This document shows, piece after piece, positions 12,536-24,690 of a DNA stretch of 64,000 nt (positions are counted from its first letter, which is position 1; each line of letters starts with the position of its first letter). Source of the DNA: Bettongia penicillata ogilbyi (lineage: Eukaryota > Chordata > Mammalia > Diprotodontia > Potoroidae); contig JAJHZJ010000014.1 of the NCBI GenBank assembly GCA_023548195.1, positions 15,352,718-15,416,717 on the forward strand. Direction: 5' to 3'. The position numbers and the translations under genes are program-made. The notes under the pieces were generated by a model that did not search any database, had not been told where the DNA came from, and worked only from the letters and a program-made list of their open reading frames with translations.

Positions 12536-15500
12536 ATTATTCTCCAGAATGGATAGATCAGTTCACAGCTTCATCAACAATGCATTAGTGTTCCAATTTT
12601 CCCACATTTTCTCCAACATTTATCATTTTCCTGTTTTGACGTTATCTAATCTGATAGGTGTGATGTGGTACCTCAGGGTGGTTTTGATTTGCATTTCTCT
12701 AATCAATAGTGATTAAGAGTATTTTTATATGACTACAGATAACTTTAATTTCTTCCTCTGAAAATTGCCTCTTCATATCCTTTAACCATTTATCAATTGA
12801 GGAAGGACATATATTCTTATAAATTGGACTCTGTTCTGTACATATTTTAGAAATGAGGCCCTTATAAGAGACACTGTATATAAACATTGTTTCCCATTTT
12901 TCTGCTTCCCTTCTAATCTTGGTTGCATTGGCCTCTTTGTGCAAAAACCTTTCAATTTAATGTAATCCAAATCTTCCATTTTGCATTTCATAATGTTCTT
13001 TATCTCTTGTTTGGTCATAAATTCTTCCCTTCTTCATAGAGTCGACAAGTAAATTATTTCTTGCTCTCCTAGTTTGCTTATAGTATCAGCCTTTATAGTT
13101 AAATCACGGACCTATTTTGACTTTTGTCTTAGTGTATGATTTAAGATGTTGGTCTATGCCTAGTTTTTGCCATACTATTTTCCAGTTTTCCCAGCAGTTT
13201 TTGTCAAATAGGGAGTTCTTATCCCAGAAGCTGAAGTGTTTGGATTTATCAGTGGATTACTGTAGTCCTTGACTACTGTGTCTTGTGTGCTTAATGTATT
13301 CCATTGATCCACCACTCTATTTCTTAGCGAATACTAAGAAGTTTTGATGATTGCTGCTTTATAATACAATTTAGGCCAGATTCCCTTGCATTTCTTTTCA
13401 CTAATTCCCTTGATATTCTGAACTTTTTATTCTTCCAGATCAATTTTGTTATTGTTTTTTATAACTGTATAAAATAATTTTTGGTAGCTTGATTGGTATG
13501 GCACTGAATAAGTAAATTTATTTGGGTAGAATTATAACTTTTTTTTTATATTAGCTTGGCCTACCCATGAGCAACTGATATTTTTCCAGTTATTTAGATA
13601 TGACTTTATTTATGTGAAAAGTGTTTTGTAATTATGTTCATATAGTTCCTGGGTTTGTTTTGGCAGGTAGATTTCCTAATATTTTCTTATGTTTACAGAA
13701 ACTTTAAATTGGATTTCCCTTTCTATCTCCTGCTGTTGAGCTCTGTTAGTGATTTATAGAAATGCCAGTGATTTATGTGGGCTTATATTATATCCTTCCA
13801 TTTTGCTAAACTTGTTTATTATTTCAAGTAGTGTTTTACCTGATTCTTTAGGATTTTCTAAGTCTACCATCATATCATCTTCAAAGAGCGATACCTTTGT
13901 TTTTTTCTTTGTCTATTCTAATTTCTTCAATTTCATTTTCCTCTCTTATTTGATAAAGTTAACATTTCTAGTACAGTATGGAATAACAGTGTTAATAATG
14001 GATATCCTTGTTTCACCCATGTTCTTATTGGAAATACTTCGAGCTTATTCCCATTACATATAATGCTTACTGATGGTTTTAAATAGATGCTGCCTATCAT
14101 TTTAAGGAAGACTCCATTTATTCTTATGCTCTCTAGTGATTGTAATAATAATGGGTATTATATTTTGTCAAATGCTTTTTATGCATCTATCATGTGATTT
14201 CTGTTATTCCTAATGTGGTTATGGTCACTTTTGCTGATAATTCTCCTAATATATAGAACCAGCCTTGCATTGCTGGTGTAAATCCTGCCTGGTCATAGTG
14301 TATTAATCTCAAGATAAATTCCTGTAATCTCTTTGCTAATATTTTATTTAAAATTTTTGCATCTAAAATCATTAGGGAAATTGGTCTCCAATTTTCTTTC
14401 TCCATTTTGGATCTTCATGATTTAGATATTAGTACCGTATGTGTATCATAAAAAGAATTTGGTAGGACTACTTTGCCTATTTGCCCAAATACTTTACATG
14501 GTATTGAAATGAATTGTTCTTTAAATGTTTGATAGAATTCATTTTAAATTTGTCTGGCCCTGGAGATTTTTCCCCAGGAAGTTCATTGATGTCTTCTTCA
14601 ATTTCTTTTTCTGAAATGGTGTTATTTAAATATTTTATTTCCTCTTCCATTAATCTGAGCAATTTATATTTTTTGTAAATATTCATCTATTTCATTAAGA
14701 TTGTCACATTTATTGGCATACACTTGGGCAAAATAGCTCCTAATTATTGTTTTAATTTCTTCTTCATTGGTGGTGAATTCATTCTTTTCCTTTTTGATAC
14801 TGGTAATTTGGTTTTCTTCTTTTTTTTTGTAGTCAAATTAACCAAAATTTATTTATTTTATTTTTATAGATCCAGCTCTTAGTTTTATTTATTCAATAGT
14901 TTTCTTAATTTCAAGTTTATTAATCTCTCCTATGGTTTTCAGAATTTCTAGTTTGGTATTTATTTGGGGATTTTTAATTTGTTCTTTTTCTAGTTTTTTT
15001 AGTTACATGCCCAATTCATTGACATCATCTTTCTCTGTTTTATTCATCTAAGCATTGAGAGGTATAAAACTTCACCTAAGAACCACTTTCATTGCATCCC
15101 ATAAGTTTTGGCATGTTGTCTCATTATTGAAATTCTCTTGGATAAAGTTGTTGATTGTTTCTGTGATTTGTTGTTTGACCCTCTCATTCTTTAGGATTAG
15201 ATTATTTAGTTTCCAAATAATTTTTAATCTGTCTTTCCATGGCCCCTTATTACATGCAATTTTTATTGCATCATGATCTGAAAAGGATAATATTGCTGCC
15301 TTTCTGCATTGGATTGTGAGTTTTTTATGTCCTAATATATGGTTGTTTTGTGTGTAAGTGCCATGCACTGCTGAAAAAAGGTGTCTTCCTTTCTCTCCCC
15401 AATCCCTTTTCTCAAGAGGTCAACCATATCCAACTTGTCTAAAATTCTATTCATTTCCATAACTTCTTTCTTATTTATTTTGTGGTTAGATTTATCTAGT

Positions 15501-15960
15501 TCTGAAAGTGGGAGATTGAGGCCCCCCCACTAGTATAGTTTTGTTGTCTATTTCTTCCTTCCTAACTCCCTTAACTTCTCTAAGAATTTGAATTCTATAT
15601 ATTTAGTAATGATACTACTTCATTGTCAGTTAATTTTTAGCAAAATGTAGTTTCTCTCTTTTATTTTAGATCTCTTTTAATTGGATCTATTTTCACTTTT
15701 GCTTTTTCTGAGATTAGGATTGCTACTGCTGCTTTTTTAAAAATTTCAACTGAAGCATAATATATTCTGCTCCAGCCTTTTTACCTTTGCTCTTTCTGTA
15801 TCCCTCTGCTTCAGATGTGTTTCTTGTGAACAACATATTTGTAGGATTATAGCTTTGAATCTACTCTGCTGTCCACTTCCATTTTATGGGAGAGTTCATC
15901 CCATTCAAATTCATAGGTATGATTACTATCTGTGTCTTACTTTCTATGTTACTTCCCCCC

Positions 15961-16500
15961 CATTTATTCTTTTCTATCTCCTCCCTTTTTTCCCTCTTCA
16001 TTAGAGTTTGGCTTTGACCACTGCCTCCCTCAATCTGTCCTCCTTTTTAATCTATCTTCTCCCTTTTCTTTCCCCTTTCCCCTCCTTCTGCCTATAGGGT
16101 AAGTTATATTTCTATACTTGAGTATTTTATTCCCTCTTTGAGCCAAATCTGATGAGGATAAGGTTCAAACAATGCTGATCTCCCTCCCTTCTTTCTCTAC
16201 TATAATAGATCTTTGTTCCTTGTCATGTGATGCAATTTACTCCTTTCTGCCTCCTCCTTTCTTCTTCTCTCAATACAATCCATTTTCATCACTTCTTCAG
16301 GGTTTTTATCATCACATCAAAGTCAACTTATGCTCATGACCTCTTTCTATGTACACTGCTTTTAAATGTTGTAATAATGATAATATTCTCAAGATTTACA
16401 AATATCGTCTTCCCTTGTAGGGATGTAAACAGTTTGCCATTATTAACAACATGTTATTTTTTTCATTTGTGTTTACCTTTTTATGCCTCTGAGTCTTGTT
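15961..16500 (-). other. L1 inter-ORF spacer
   Basis: Pyrimidine-rich on the + strand. It contains TTTACAAATATCGTCTTCCC and GGGATGTAAACAGTTTGCC, which are matched by the region downstream of ORF1 in the ORF2-less elements (for example 53010-53060). This is the link showing that those elements derive from an L1 by loss of ORF2. Confidence 0.55.
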
Positions 16501-17510
16501 TTTGAAGATCAGATTTTCTGTTGAGCTCTAGTATTTTCATCAGGAAAGTCCCTTGTTTCAATGAATGTATGTCTCCTCTCCTGAAAGATTATGCTCACAT
16601 TTGCTGGGTAGTTGATCCTTGGTTGTAATCCCAGCTCCTCTGCTGTGTGAAATATTGTATTCCATGCTCTCTGATCTTTAAATGTGGAAACTGCAAGGTT
16701 CTGCATAATTCCTTCATTCCATAATATTTAAATTTTTTCTTTCTGTCTGCTTGCAGTATTTTTTCTTTGACCTGATGATTTAGGGATTTTGCTACAATAT
16801 TCCTTTGCATATTCAGTTTAGTATCTCCTTCAGGAGATAATCAGTGGATTCTTTGAATGACCTTTTAAGCCTTGGTTCTAGGACCTAGTTTTCCTTGATG
16901 ATTCTTGAAAAATGTTATCTAGGCTCTTTTTTTCATCATGCTTTCAGGTAGACAATACTTTTTAAATTTTCTCTCCTGTATTTATTTTCCATGTCATTTG
17001 TTTTTACCAATGAGGTATTTTATGTTTTCTTCTATTTTTCCTTCATTTACTTTTGTTTGACTAATTGTTGATAACTCATAGAGTTATTAGCTTCCACTTG
17101 CCCAATTCTAATTTTTAACAAATTGGTTTCTTCAATTAGATTTTGTATCTCCTTTTCCATTTGGCTAATTCTGTTTTTTAAGATGTTGTTTTCTTCACTG
17201 TAGTTTTTTCTGTTTAGCCAATTGTATTTTTTAAGGACTTGTTTTCTATAGTCAGTTTTTGTCCTTCCTTTTCCAAACTTTTGACTCTGTCTTGCATACT
17301 TCTCATTTGTTTTCTCAGTTTTTCTCTACCTCTCTATTGGACTTTCAAAATCTTTCTTGAGCTCTTTCAAGGAGGCTTTGTGGGCTTGAGACCAGTTTAT
17401 ATTCCCCTTTGAGGTTTCAAATATAGGTATATTGACAGTGTTGTCCTCTTTTGAATTTGTGCCTTTTGTCTTCCCTGTACCCATAGTAAGAAATTATGTC
17501 ATTGTCTGTT
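16500..17510 (-). pseudogene. L1 ORF1 (RNA-binding coiled-coil protein), broken
   Basis: Patches at 16595-16810 read NHQVKEKILQADRKKKFKYY, matching the C-terminal part of the ORF1 proteins in other copies here. The 17000-17350 part translates to coiled-coil-like lysine and glutamate repeats. It is interrupted by stops. Confidence 0.7.
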
Positions 17511-18286
17511 TCTGCTTTTGACTCATGATATTTGCTTATTTAGTGACTTTTAGAATTGAGCTCTCCCGGTAAAGTAGAGGGGGCAGGGACCCAAGATTTT
17601 TGGGCTGGGAGCCTGAGGTCTGGTCACTGACTTTGTGTGTTGGGACATCAGGTGCTATCCACTTGAAGTTGTAGGGTTCAGGCAGCTTACCTGGAGCTGA
17701 GTTGGGGTCAGCAACACTGAAGCTGTCAGGGTGAGGGGTTGGGAATCTGGCCCCTGGAGGACTCCTGCTCCCTTGCACTTCTTTAAAAGCACTGGAAGGT
17801 TTGGCTGTTCGAGGATGCCTGCCAGCCTGGAGTTGTGCCTCTTTGAATTATGGTTCCTGGAGTTCTGTTGAAATACCAGGAGGCTTGGCTGCTGAAGGAT
17901 ACCTGCTCACTGGTGCATATAGTAGTTTTCTGGGCTGGTGTCTTCTGGTTCCCCTGCTTGTGCAAATACACTCAGGGGGTGCTGGTGTTGGCACTTGCCT
18001 GCTCTACTACCCTGGGGCTTAGGTTCTCCCCCTGATTTGCTGAGAGGGAGCTTGCTGCTGGCTTGCTGGGATGCCTCCTGCCTTGTACTGTTCCCCCTCT
18101 ACCAGAGCCACACAGGTCTTTCCCATTAATCCACCATACTTCCCAGGCTAGAAGACTACTGCACCCAGTCTTTCTGCTGATGTAGCTGTTCCAGGTTTTT
18201 TTTCCTGAGGTGACATTTTCTGGGCTTTCAGAGGTCAATAAGGAAGAGTGAGATCAACTTCTTACTCCACCCTCTTGGCTCCTAGA

Positions 18287-19935
18287 ATTTTTTCAAATGT
18301 GTTTTTTGTTGTTGATAATTAGGTTCAGACACCTTCACTCTTTTTGCTTTTTACGATGTATTCTTCAATTTCATTTGGGTACAGAATGCCCTTTGTAATG
18401 TGAATTTTCTTCCTTTTATATTTGAAGATTTTCTTTTTGGTCTGTGCCACAAGTTATGTGATATTGGGACTATTATATTTAACAACTTTGTATCTTGGGA
18501 TTTGACACGTAAGATTTTTTTCCGAAGGTGATCCATGCATTTCTTCTGTTGGCGCTTTGTTTTCTGTATTTAAAAATTCTGGGTAGTTTTATTTTCCAGC
18601 ATTCATTATGATATTCAGGTATTCAGATTTGTTGTGTTCTTCTGGGTGACCTATGGTCACTGAACTATTTGTAAGCATTCTATCTTCAAAGTCAAGGACT
18701 TTGGTGTGTATACAGTTGATGTGTTTATTTAACATGGTTCTTTTACTTTTTGTCTGCTAGATTTTCCTTCACTTCAGTATTTGTGTGTTCATAGGACATT
18801 AATCTATTTTTGTTTCTTTGGAGAACATCTGATTGGGTTATTTTTTAAGTATGCTGCTTCAATTTTTAAAATTTTGCCTTAAGCGCTCTTAATTCTGACC
18901 TTTGTTAACTTGTAATTTCTTCTTGGGGATTTTATTTCTCTTTTGATTCATTCTGGAAACTCTTGTTGTTTCATGCTTAATTGAGATAGCTCAGTTTTCT
19001 GTGTTTAATTGTTTTACTTTTTTTGTGTTGTAATATTTGTTGAGAGCTATGTAATTCTTTGAGAGTTTAGTACTCATTTTTAGTTCTGATTTTAGGATTC
19101 TCTCTGTTGATTTATCTACTTGCTTTCCAGATTTTTATTAGCAGTTTTTTCTCTTGTCTTTGGAATTTCAGATTTTTTTCTTATGTTTCCTCATTACTCA
19201 CTTTCTGACTCTTTTTTTAATAGGTATACCACTAGAGCTAAACTGCAAAACTGCTTTAGCTTCTGCACATTTTGGTGAACTTTGACTTCACTAGCCTTTG
19301 TCCCTGCCGTTAGTCTCTGCGATAGTAGAACTGATCCCATGTGGCCCCATTAGGCCTAGAGCTTTCATTCATACTGGTCCTCTGCCTTTGTTCCTCCCTT
19401 GGCTTTTTCCTAAACTGAATTAGCATCTGTTACTTTTTTTAGACTTGGATGTGGATGAGGAACATGTTCTGAATAGGACTTCTTCAAAATTGAAGTGGGG
19501 GGAGAGGATGGGCTAATCTAGGCTTTGTAAGAAAAAGGTAGCACGTATCCCCTCCTCTCCTCCTCAGGTGCTTGGCCACAATCAGGTTGCAGGGTTAGGG
19601 ACTGGCAGAGAGTGAGTTTTGCTTGTCTATGAAATCTCCGTAGCAAGAGGAGATCCCAATATTGGGGCTCCAGGCACAAGCTGCAGATTTAATCCCTGAT
19701 GGGATCAGAGTGATCTGATACAGTGGGTTTGGAGAGGGTATTGAGCAAGGATTTTAAGGCTTACCATTTTCCAGTGTTAATTCATAAGGATTTTACCTGA
19801 TTGTGCTTCACTTTTTGTCCTATGCGTTCAACTGCAACTGCTGGTTCAGAGATCCTCTTTGGAGGTTTTTTATGTTGTTCTATTTTTGATAATTAGTGAG
19901 GACTGAGGAAAGTATTTAGTCCATCATATTGTTTT
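18287..19935 (-). mobile_element. Possible divergent L1-type ORF1 and 5' UTR
   Basis: The + strand layout resembles the complement of an L1 ORF1 followed by a more GC-rich 5' UTR: ATTCTGGGTAGTTTTATTTT near 18575, coiled-coil-like complement at 18700-19200, and a 5'-UTR-like block with GATCAGAGTGATCTGATACA at 19500-19900. It is too diverged from the other copies for a firm family call, and it could be non-repeat intron. Confidence 0.3.
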
Positions 19936-20017
19936 TCATGTGCCATGGAAGTTCTTTCATTTAATTTTGCTATTAGATGTCACTGTCTTTGATATTTGAC
20001 CAAAAAATTAATTTTTG

Positions 20018-20327
20018 ATCCTGGGCATTGTAGTGAGCTCTTGTAATCTTTGTTGCCTGGGAGGCAGCACACCTTGTGTATTATTTGAGTTTGAGAATTC
20101 TGAGCTATGGGGAGCTAAGCAAATCAGGTGTCTACATTTAAGCTGAGAACCATTATGATGAGCCTTTGGGAGCAGAAGCCATTAAGATATTTAAACAGAG
20201 GCAAATCAGCCCAGGTCAGAAATGGAGCAAGTCAAAACTTCCACACTGATCAGTACTGGGATAGGGCCTGAGAGTGGCCATTGTACTTCTATCCCAGGTG
20301 ACATAGGGAGAACCTGTCTCAAAAAAA
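20018..20327 (+). pseudogene. 7SL (SRP RNA) pseudogene, full length
   Basis: This is a retropseudogene of the RNA scaffold of the signal recognition particle. It aligns over nearly the whole 7SL molecule. The 5' Alu domain is TGTAATCTTTGTTGCCTGGG and TTTGAGAATTCTGAGCTATG. The S domain is ATCAGGTGTC, then CAGCCCAGGTCAGAAATGG, AGCAAGTCAAAACTTCC and CTGATCAGTACTGGGATAGG. The 3' end is CCATTGTACTTCTATCCCAG, ending GTCTC and seven A. The S domain is missing from Alu-type SINEs, so this is a 7SL copy, not a SINE. Substitutions are many, so it is unlikely to be functional. Confidence 0.85.
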
Positions 20328-20732
20328 CCCAATTCTTATTTTTTGAATGAAAATTCAATCATGAGATGTTTCTTGAGTTATGTTTCTTGAATTCTGCCCG
20401 TAACATTAATTTGAGGAACTCTGAATACAATTCAGAGCTTTGACAAGCTTGACAATTTAAAGAATGACTAATCAAGATTAATTAATAATTAATCAAGAAC
20501 AAAGCTAATTACTTCTCCCTTTCATTCATTGAATTAACAATTAGCGTATTTCATTATATTATTTATTTCCTTGGTGCTCAAAATGTTTTTAAATCAGTGT
20601 TAAAACTGTACCCTAAATAATATTCTTATATTTTATAGAGCAAGTACAGTCCTTTCTTATCCAAGTAATTCTGAATGGCTGTTTTGGGGGTTTGATATCT
20701 AGAAAAATATTATTATTTTTTCTTTTACCTAG

Positions 20733-20901
20733 GCATGCCCAACATGTTATTTACTAGAGTCAACTGTGGAGATTGGTCTAATGTCTGTACAAAACAAAAT
20801 GTCACTGAATATCCTGTTATAAAAATATTTAAGGAAGGAGAAAAGCCAGTAATTTATACTGGCATGCTAGAAACTGATTATCTCCTAAAATTCATAATAT
20901 T
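20733..20901 (+). CDS. TXNDC16: TXNDC16 coding exon
   Basis: The acceptor is CCTAG at 20728-20732 and the donor GTAAGT at 20902. The exon encodes 56 residues that complete the thioredoxin-like domain: the MLFTRVNC strand, the [14 protein letters not shown] segment with the conserved cis-proline position (YP), and the FKEG strand turn, ending LLKFIIL. A potential N-glycosylation site (NVT) is present. It lies after a 19.7-kb repeat-filled intron. Confidence 0.93.
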
Positions 20902-21257
20902 GTAAGTATATACACTTCAGTATTGGAATAGCATAATATCTTAAAGAAATGGCAGAATTTTAGGTAGATATAACTTCTAATTATGAGTTAATTGTTATTT
21001 TTCTAATTTAAAATTTTGAGCAAATAGAGAAAACCAGCAGGTAGAATAATTGAACAGAAAAGGAGATTATAGAGTTATCTTTCTCACATGTCAACACTTT
21101 GTGGTCATTGCAATGGAGCTGATATATTATTAAAAGATCCCTAAATTTCAAAATAGTGATGCTTACTTGTGTCTATAAAAAGTATCATTTATTTTTGATA
21201 GGCTGAAATATTACTTTAAAAAAAATAATTTAGAATGTGGTTTTATGTATCATTCAG

Positions 21258-21394
21258 AAACAGAATTTCATGTCCAGTGAAGATAGTGACTATTGAAGAA
21301 GCAGAAGAATATTTAAATGGGGAATTATATAAAGAATTAACATCCTATTCTAGTGTATCAGTCCTGGGAATATTTAGCCCAAGCATGACAAAAG
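21258..21394 (+). CDS. TXNDC16: TXNDC16 coding exon
   Basis: The acceptor CAG is at 21255-21257 and the donor GTAAAT at 21395. It encodes [19 protein letters not shown] through [14 protein letters not shown], the beginning of a further thioredoxin-like unit (the strand SVLGIF). It follows the previous exon after only 356 bp. Open sequence continues past the donor to 21486, but that part is intron. Confidence 0.92.
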
Positions 21395-21471
21395 GTAAAT
21401 TTCAGTCCTTGACAATTAAATATATTTTTGAAAATTCATTGTTTGCTATGTATTATTACAGTTTATTAATG

Positions 21472-21533
21472 AGGTACTATTTGTAAAGTTCTTTGTGAAA
21501 CTGAAAATACAATATAAATGCTGGCTATTACTT
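21472..21533 (+). repeat. MIR-type SINE tail
   Basis: TTTGTAAAGTTCTTTGTGAA and AATATAAATGCTGGCTATTA are the final 60 bp of a MIR-type SINE, 78 bp after a TXNDC16 exon. Confidence 0.5.
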
Positions 21534-22808
21534 TTTAAATGTCTTTCCACTCTAAAATTGAAGTACTTCATGAAATTTTTAAAAGCATCTGTACAATATG
21601 GCCAGTTTTTCTATGTTTTAAAGATATTTAATAATTATTAATATTGTTTTATTTAATTTAGTAAATTTATAAAAAATAGTTTTGTATGAAGACTTGCACT
21701 TGTACTTGTCCACTTGTACTAGATACTTGAAATATTTGCCTTTTCAGACCCCACCTTCAAATTCCTTTTAATGTTATTTTGGGACTTAACTAACTGGGTC
21801 TGTACTTGACAATTTTCCAGCTTTGTTTGGGAACTGGCAGAATTTACATTCCACTGACATAGACTTTGAGAAGCTAGAATCACTTCCACATCATGGTGAG
21901 ACATTGGAAGAATAAACATTATGTTACCGTAAAGAGAAAAAATGAATCATCTATTGTAGTTTTAAGTCAAGGAATACACTATTATACCTTAATTTGAAAA
22001 ACAAAAATACTGGGGCAGAGCCAAGATGGTGGAGTAGAAGGACAGATCTACTCTAACTCTCCTCCCATAATCCATAAAATACCTGTAAAAAGTGACTCTA
22101 AACAAATTCTATAGCGGCAGAAGCCACAAAATGACAGAGTGAAACAGATTTCCAGTGCAAGACAGCCTGGAAGGTCAACAGAAAACGTCTATCACACTGG
22201 GTTCAGAGAAGGAGTACATCCCAGCCTGGGCCACACTGCACAGACAAGACTGGGGCAGGCTTCAGGGCATAGAATCATAGGTAGCAGCTGGGGTTCTCAT
22301 ATTTCTGAACCCACAAACCCCAAAGACAGCTTCAAAGGACAGTAAGAAAGATCTTTCACCTGGGTGAGAGGGGAGTGAGGTCCAGCCACAGCTCCGGCCC
22401 CCACCTCAGCCCCAGCATGGTGGCAGGCACTGCAGAAGCAGCATCCACTTTTGGAGCCCTAACCTAAAGACCCTAGGTGAATCAAGCTGGCTGCTCTGGG
22501 TCTCAGTCCTGAGTGGTGGTGCTGGGGTGACGAAGAGCACAGATGTGGTGGAGCTGGTGGTGGCTGTGGAGAGGGAACCCTACTGGCAGTTTCAGGGCAA
22601 CAAAAAGTACTTGTGGTTGCTCACAGACCAGAGCACAGGCCAGGAGAAGAGTAAACTCCTCTCACTTGATTGTGCCACCTTGAAGGAACTGAAAACTTAC
22701 AGGTCCTTAGAGATGTCTCAGAGAACTGCTGCACAAAACCTCTGAAGCCTAGGGTAGTATACCTTCTACTTAACAAAGGACTCAAAAGTCAAGTGACTGG
22801 CTGGAAAA

Positions 22809-23915
22809 ATGGCCAAAAAGGGAAAAAAATAAGACTATAGAAGGTTACTTTCTTGGTGTAAAGGTGTTTTCTTTCATCCTTTCTGATGAGGATGAACAAA
22901 GCACACCATCAGAGGAAGACATCAAAGTCAAGACTCCTACATGCAGAACCTCCAAAAAAATATGCAGTGGTCTCAGGTCACAAATGAGCTCAAGAAGGAT
23001 TTTAAAAATCAAATAAGAGAGGTGGAGGAAAAATTGGGAAGAGAAATGAGAGCGATGCAAGAAAATCTTGAAAAGCAAGTCAACAGATTGCTAAAGGACA
23101 CAAAAAAAATGCTGAAGAAAATAATACCTTTAAAAATAGACTAACTCAAATGGAAAAAGAGGTCCAAAAACCAATGAGGAGAAGAATGCTTTAAAAAGCA
23201 GAATTGGTCAAATGGAAAAGGAGGTTCAAAAACTCACTGATGAAAATAGTTCGTTAATGGAGCAGATGGAAGTTAATGACTTTATGAGAAACCAAGGAAG
23301 CATAAAACAAAACCAAAAAAATGAAAAAATAGAAGGCAATGTGAAATATTTCATTGGGAAAATAACTAACATGGAAAATGGATCCAGGAGAGATTATTGG
23401 ACTACCTGAAAACCATGATAAAAAAAATTAACCTAGAAATCATCTTCCAAGAAACTATCAAGGAAAATTTCCCTGATGGTCTAGACCCAGGGGATAAAAC
23501 AGAAATGGAAAGAATTCACTGATGACCTCCTGAAAGAGATCTCCAAAGGAAAATTCCTAGGAATATGGTAGTCAAATTCCAGACTTCCCATGTCAAGGAG
23601 AAAATATTACAAGCAGCCAGAAAGAAACAATTCAAGTATTATGGAAATACAATCAGGATAATGCAGGATTTAGCAGCTTCTACACTAAGGGATTGAAGGT
23701 CTTGGAATATGATATTCCAGAAGTCAAGGGAACTAGAATTATAACCAAGACTCACCTACCCAGCAAAACTGAGTATAATACTTCAGGGGAAAAAAATGGA
23801 ATTTTAGTGAAATAGAGGACTTCTTATTGAAAAAACTAGAGCTGAATAGGAAATTTGACTTTCAAATACAAGAATCAAGAAAAACATGAAAAGGTAAACA
23901 GGAAAGAGAAATCAT
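22809..23915 (+). pseudogene. ORF1 of the HAL1-like element, broken
   Basis: L1 ORF1-type RNA-binding protein remnant. It has an N-terminal lysine-rich start that meets a stop almost at once, a coiled coil, and a C-terminal part with KEKILQAARKKQFKYYGNTI-like sequence at about 23595-23660. Several stops and frame changes make it inactive. Confidence 0.65.
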
Positions 23916-23999
23916 AAAGAACTTACTAAAGTTGAACATTCCTACATGGGAAGATGTTATTTGTAACTCATGAGATCTTTTTCAGTTTTAGGGTAGTTG

Positions 24000-24125
24000 G
24001 AGAGAATATATCTGTAGATGTGTTTGGTATGTATGTATGTATGTGTGTATTCTATATGTGTAGGTATGTATATGTACATGGATGTATGTGTATATACATA
24101 TATATGTGTATACACACATAGACAT
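24000..24125 (+). repeat. (TGTA)n/(TA)n microsatellite in the element's 3' UTR
   Basis: Runs of GTATGTATGTATG and TATATACATATATATG. A (GT)n tract occupies the equivalent place in the copy at 52114-54906. Confidence 0.85.
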
Positions 24126-24690
24126 AGAGCACAGGGTGAGCTGAATATGAACAAGAATACTTAAAAAAATAAAATTTGCTGTTGAATGAAATGTACTAGG
24201 AGTAAGAGAAAGGAAGGTGTAGAATGTAGCAAATCATCTCCCATAAAAGAGGGAAGAAAACGCTTTTACGATGGAGAGGAAGGGTGGAAGATGAAAGTTA
24301 ATAAGTAAGCCTTACTCTCATGAAATTTGGCTTAAGGAGGAAATAACACACACTCAGTTGGATGTGGAAATCTATTTTACCCTGCAGTAAGGCAAGGGGA
24401 AGGGGATAAGAGAGGGGAGATAATAAAAAGGACAGCAAATTGGAGAAAGGGATAATCAGAAACAATACTATTGTAGGAGAACAGGTCAAGGGAGAGAATG
24501 GAATAAAAGGAGGGCAGGATAGGACAGAGGGAAATGTGGTTAGTCTTTTACAACACAACTATTATGGAAGTGCTTTGCATTGCTACATATGTATGACCTA
24601 TATTGAATTGCTTGTTTTCTCAATGGGGGGGTGGGGTGAAGAGGGAGGGAGAGAATATGGAACTTAAAGTTTTAATAATAAATGTTAAAA

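Larger units (their letters stand above)
10160..15960 (-). pseudogene. L1 ORF2 (endonuclease and reverse transcriptase), broken
   Basis: Translated - strand patches are typical of L1 ORF2. Around 15072-15368 the endonuclease C-terminal part reads ILSFSDHDAIK, WKLNNLILKN and TCQNLWDAMK. At 14477-14686 the reverse transcriptase shows [12 protein letters not shown], and at 14190-14405 it shows [20 protein letters not shown] and [13 protein letters not shown]. At 12699-13018 the C-terminal part shows DYIKLKGFCTKR, and the complement of an LLGIYP-like segment lies at 10560-10590. The order and spacing fit one ORF2 split by the insertions at 10602 and 11258. Confidence 0.85.
9906..18286 (-). mobile_element. 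Near full-length LINE-1, interrupted by two later insertions
   Basis: On the - strand the order is 5' UTR (18286 to about 17510), ORF1 (about 17510-16500), a spacer of about 540 bp, ORF2 (about 15960-10160) and 3' UTR (about 10160-9906). Without the LTR at 10602-11237 and the L1-like insert at 11258-12535 the element is about 6.5 kb, the usual size of a complete L1. The + strand shows ACTCCACCCTCTTGGCTCC at the 5' end. Frames are broken throughout, so it is inactive. Confidence 0.8.
22012..24690 (+). mobile_element. HAL1-like element (L1 without ORF2), complete layout
   Basis: The element begins GGGGCAGAGCCAAGATGG. The 5' UTR runs to about 22808, and a broken ORF1 from an ATG at 22809 to about 23915. 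The coiled coil at 22941-23144 reads KNQIREVEEKLGREMRAMQE and the next block at 23212-23409 reads NDFMRNQGSIKQNQKNEKIE. The 3' UTR (about 23920-24690) follows at once, with no trace of endonuclease or reverse transcriptase. Total about 2.7 kb. The 3' UTR holds a (TGTA)n run and ends near AATAATAAATG. Confidence 0.75.

Noticed and set aside
13749..14063. 104-residue open frame on the + strand
   Set aside because: It is the complement of L1 ORF2 reverse transcriptase.
20018..20327. Active 7SL gene or Alu-type SINE
   Set aside because: Many substitutions and a 3' A-run indicate a retropseudogene. Presence of the S domain excludes an Alu-type SINE.
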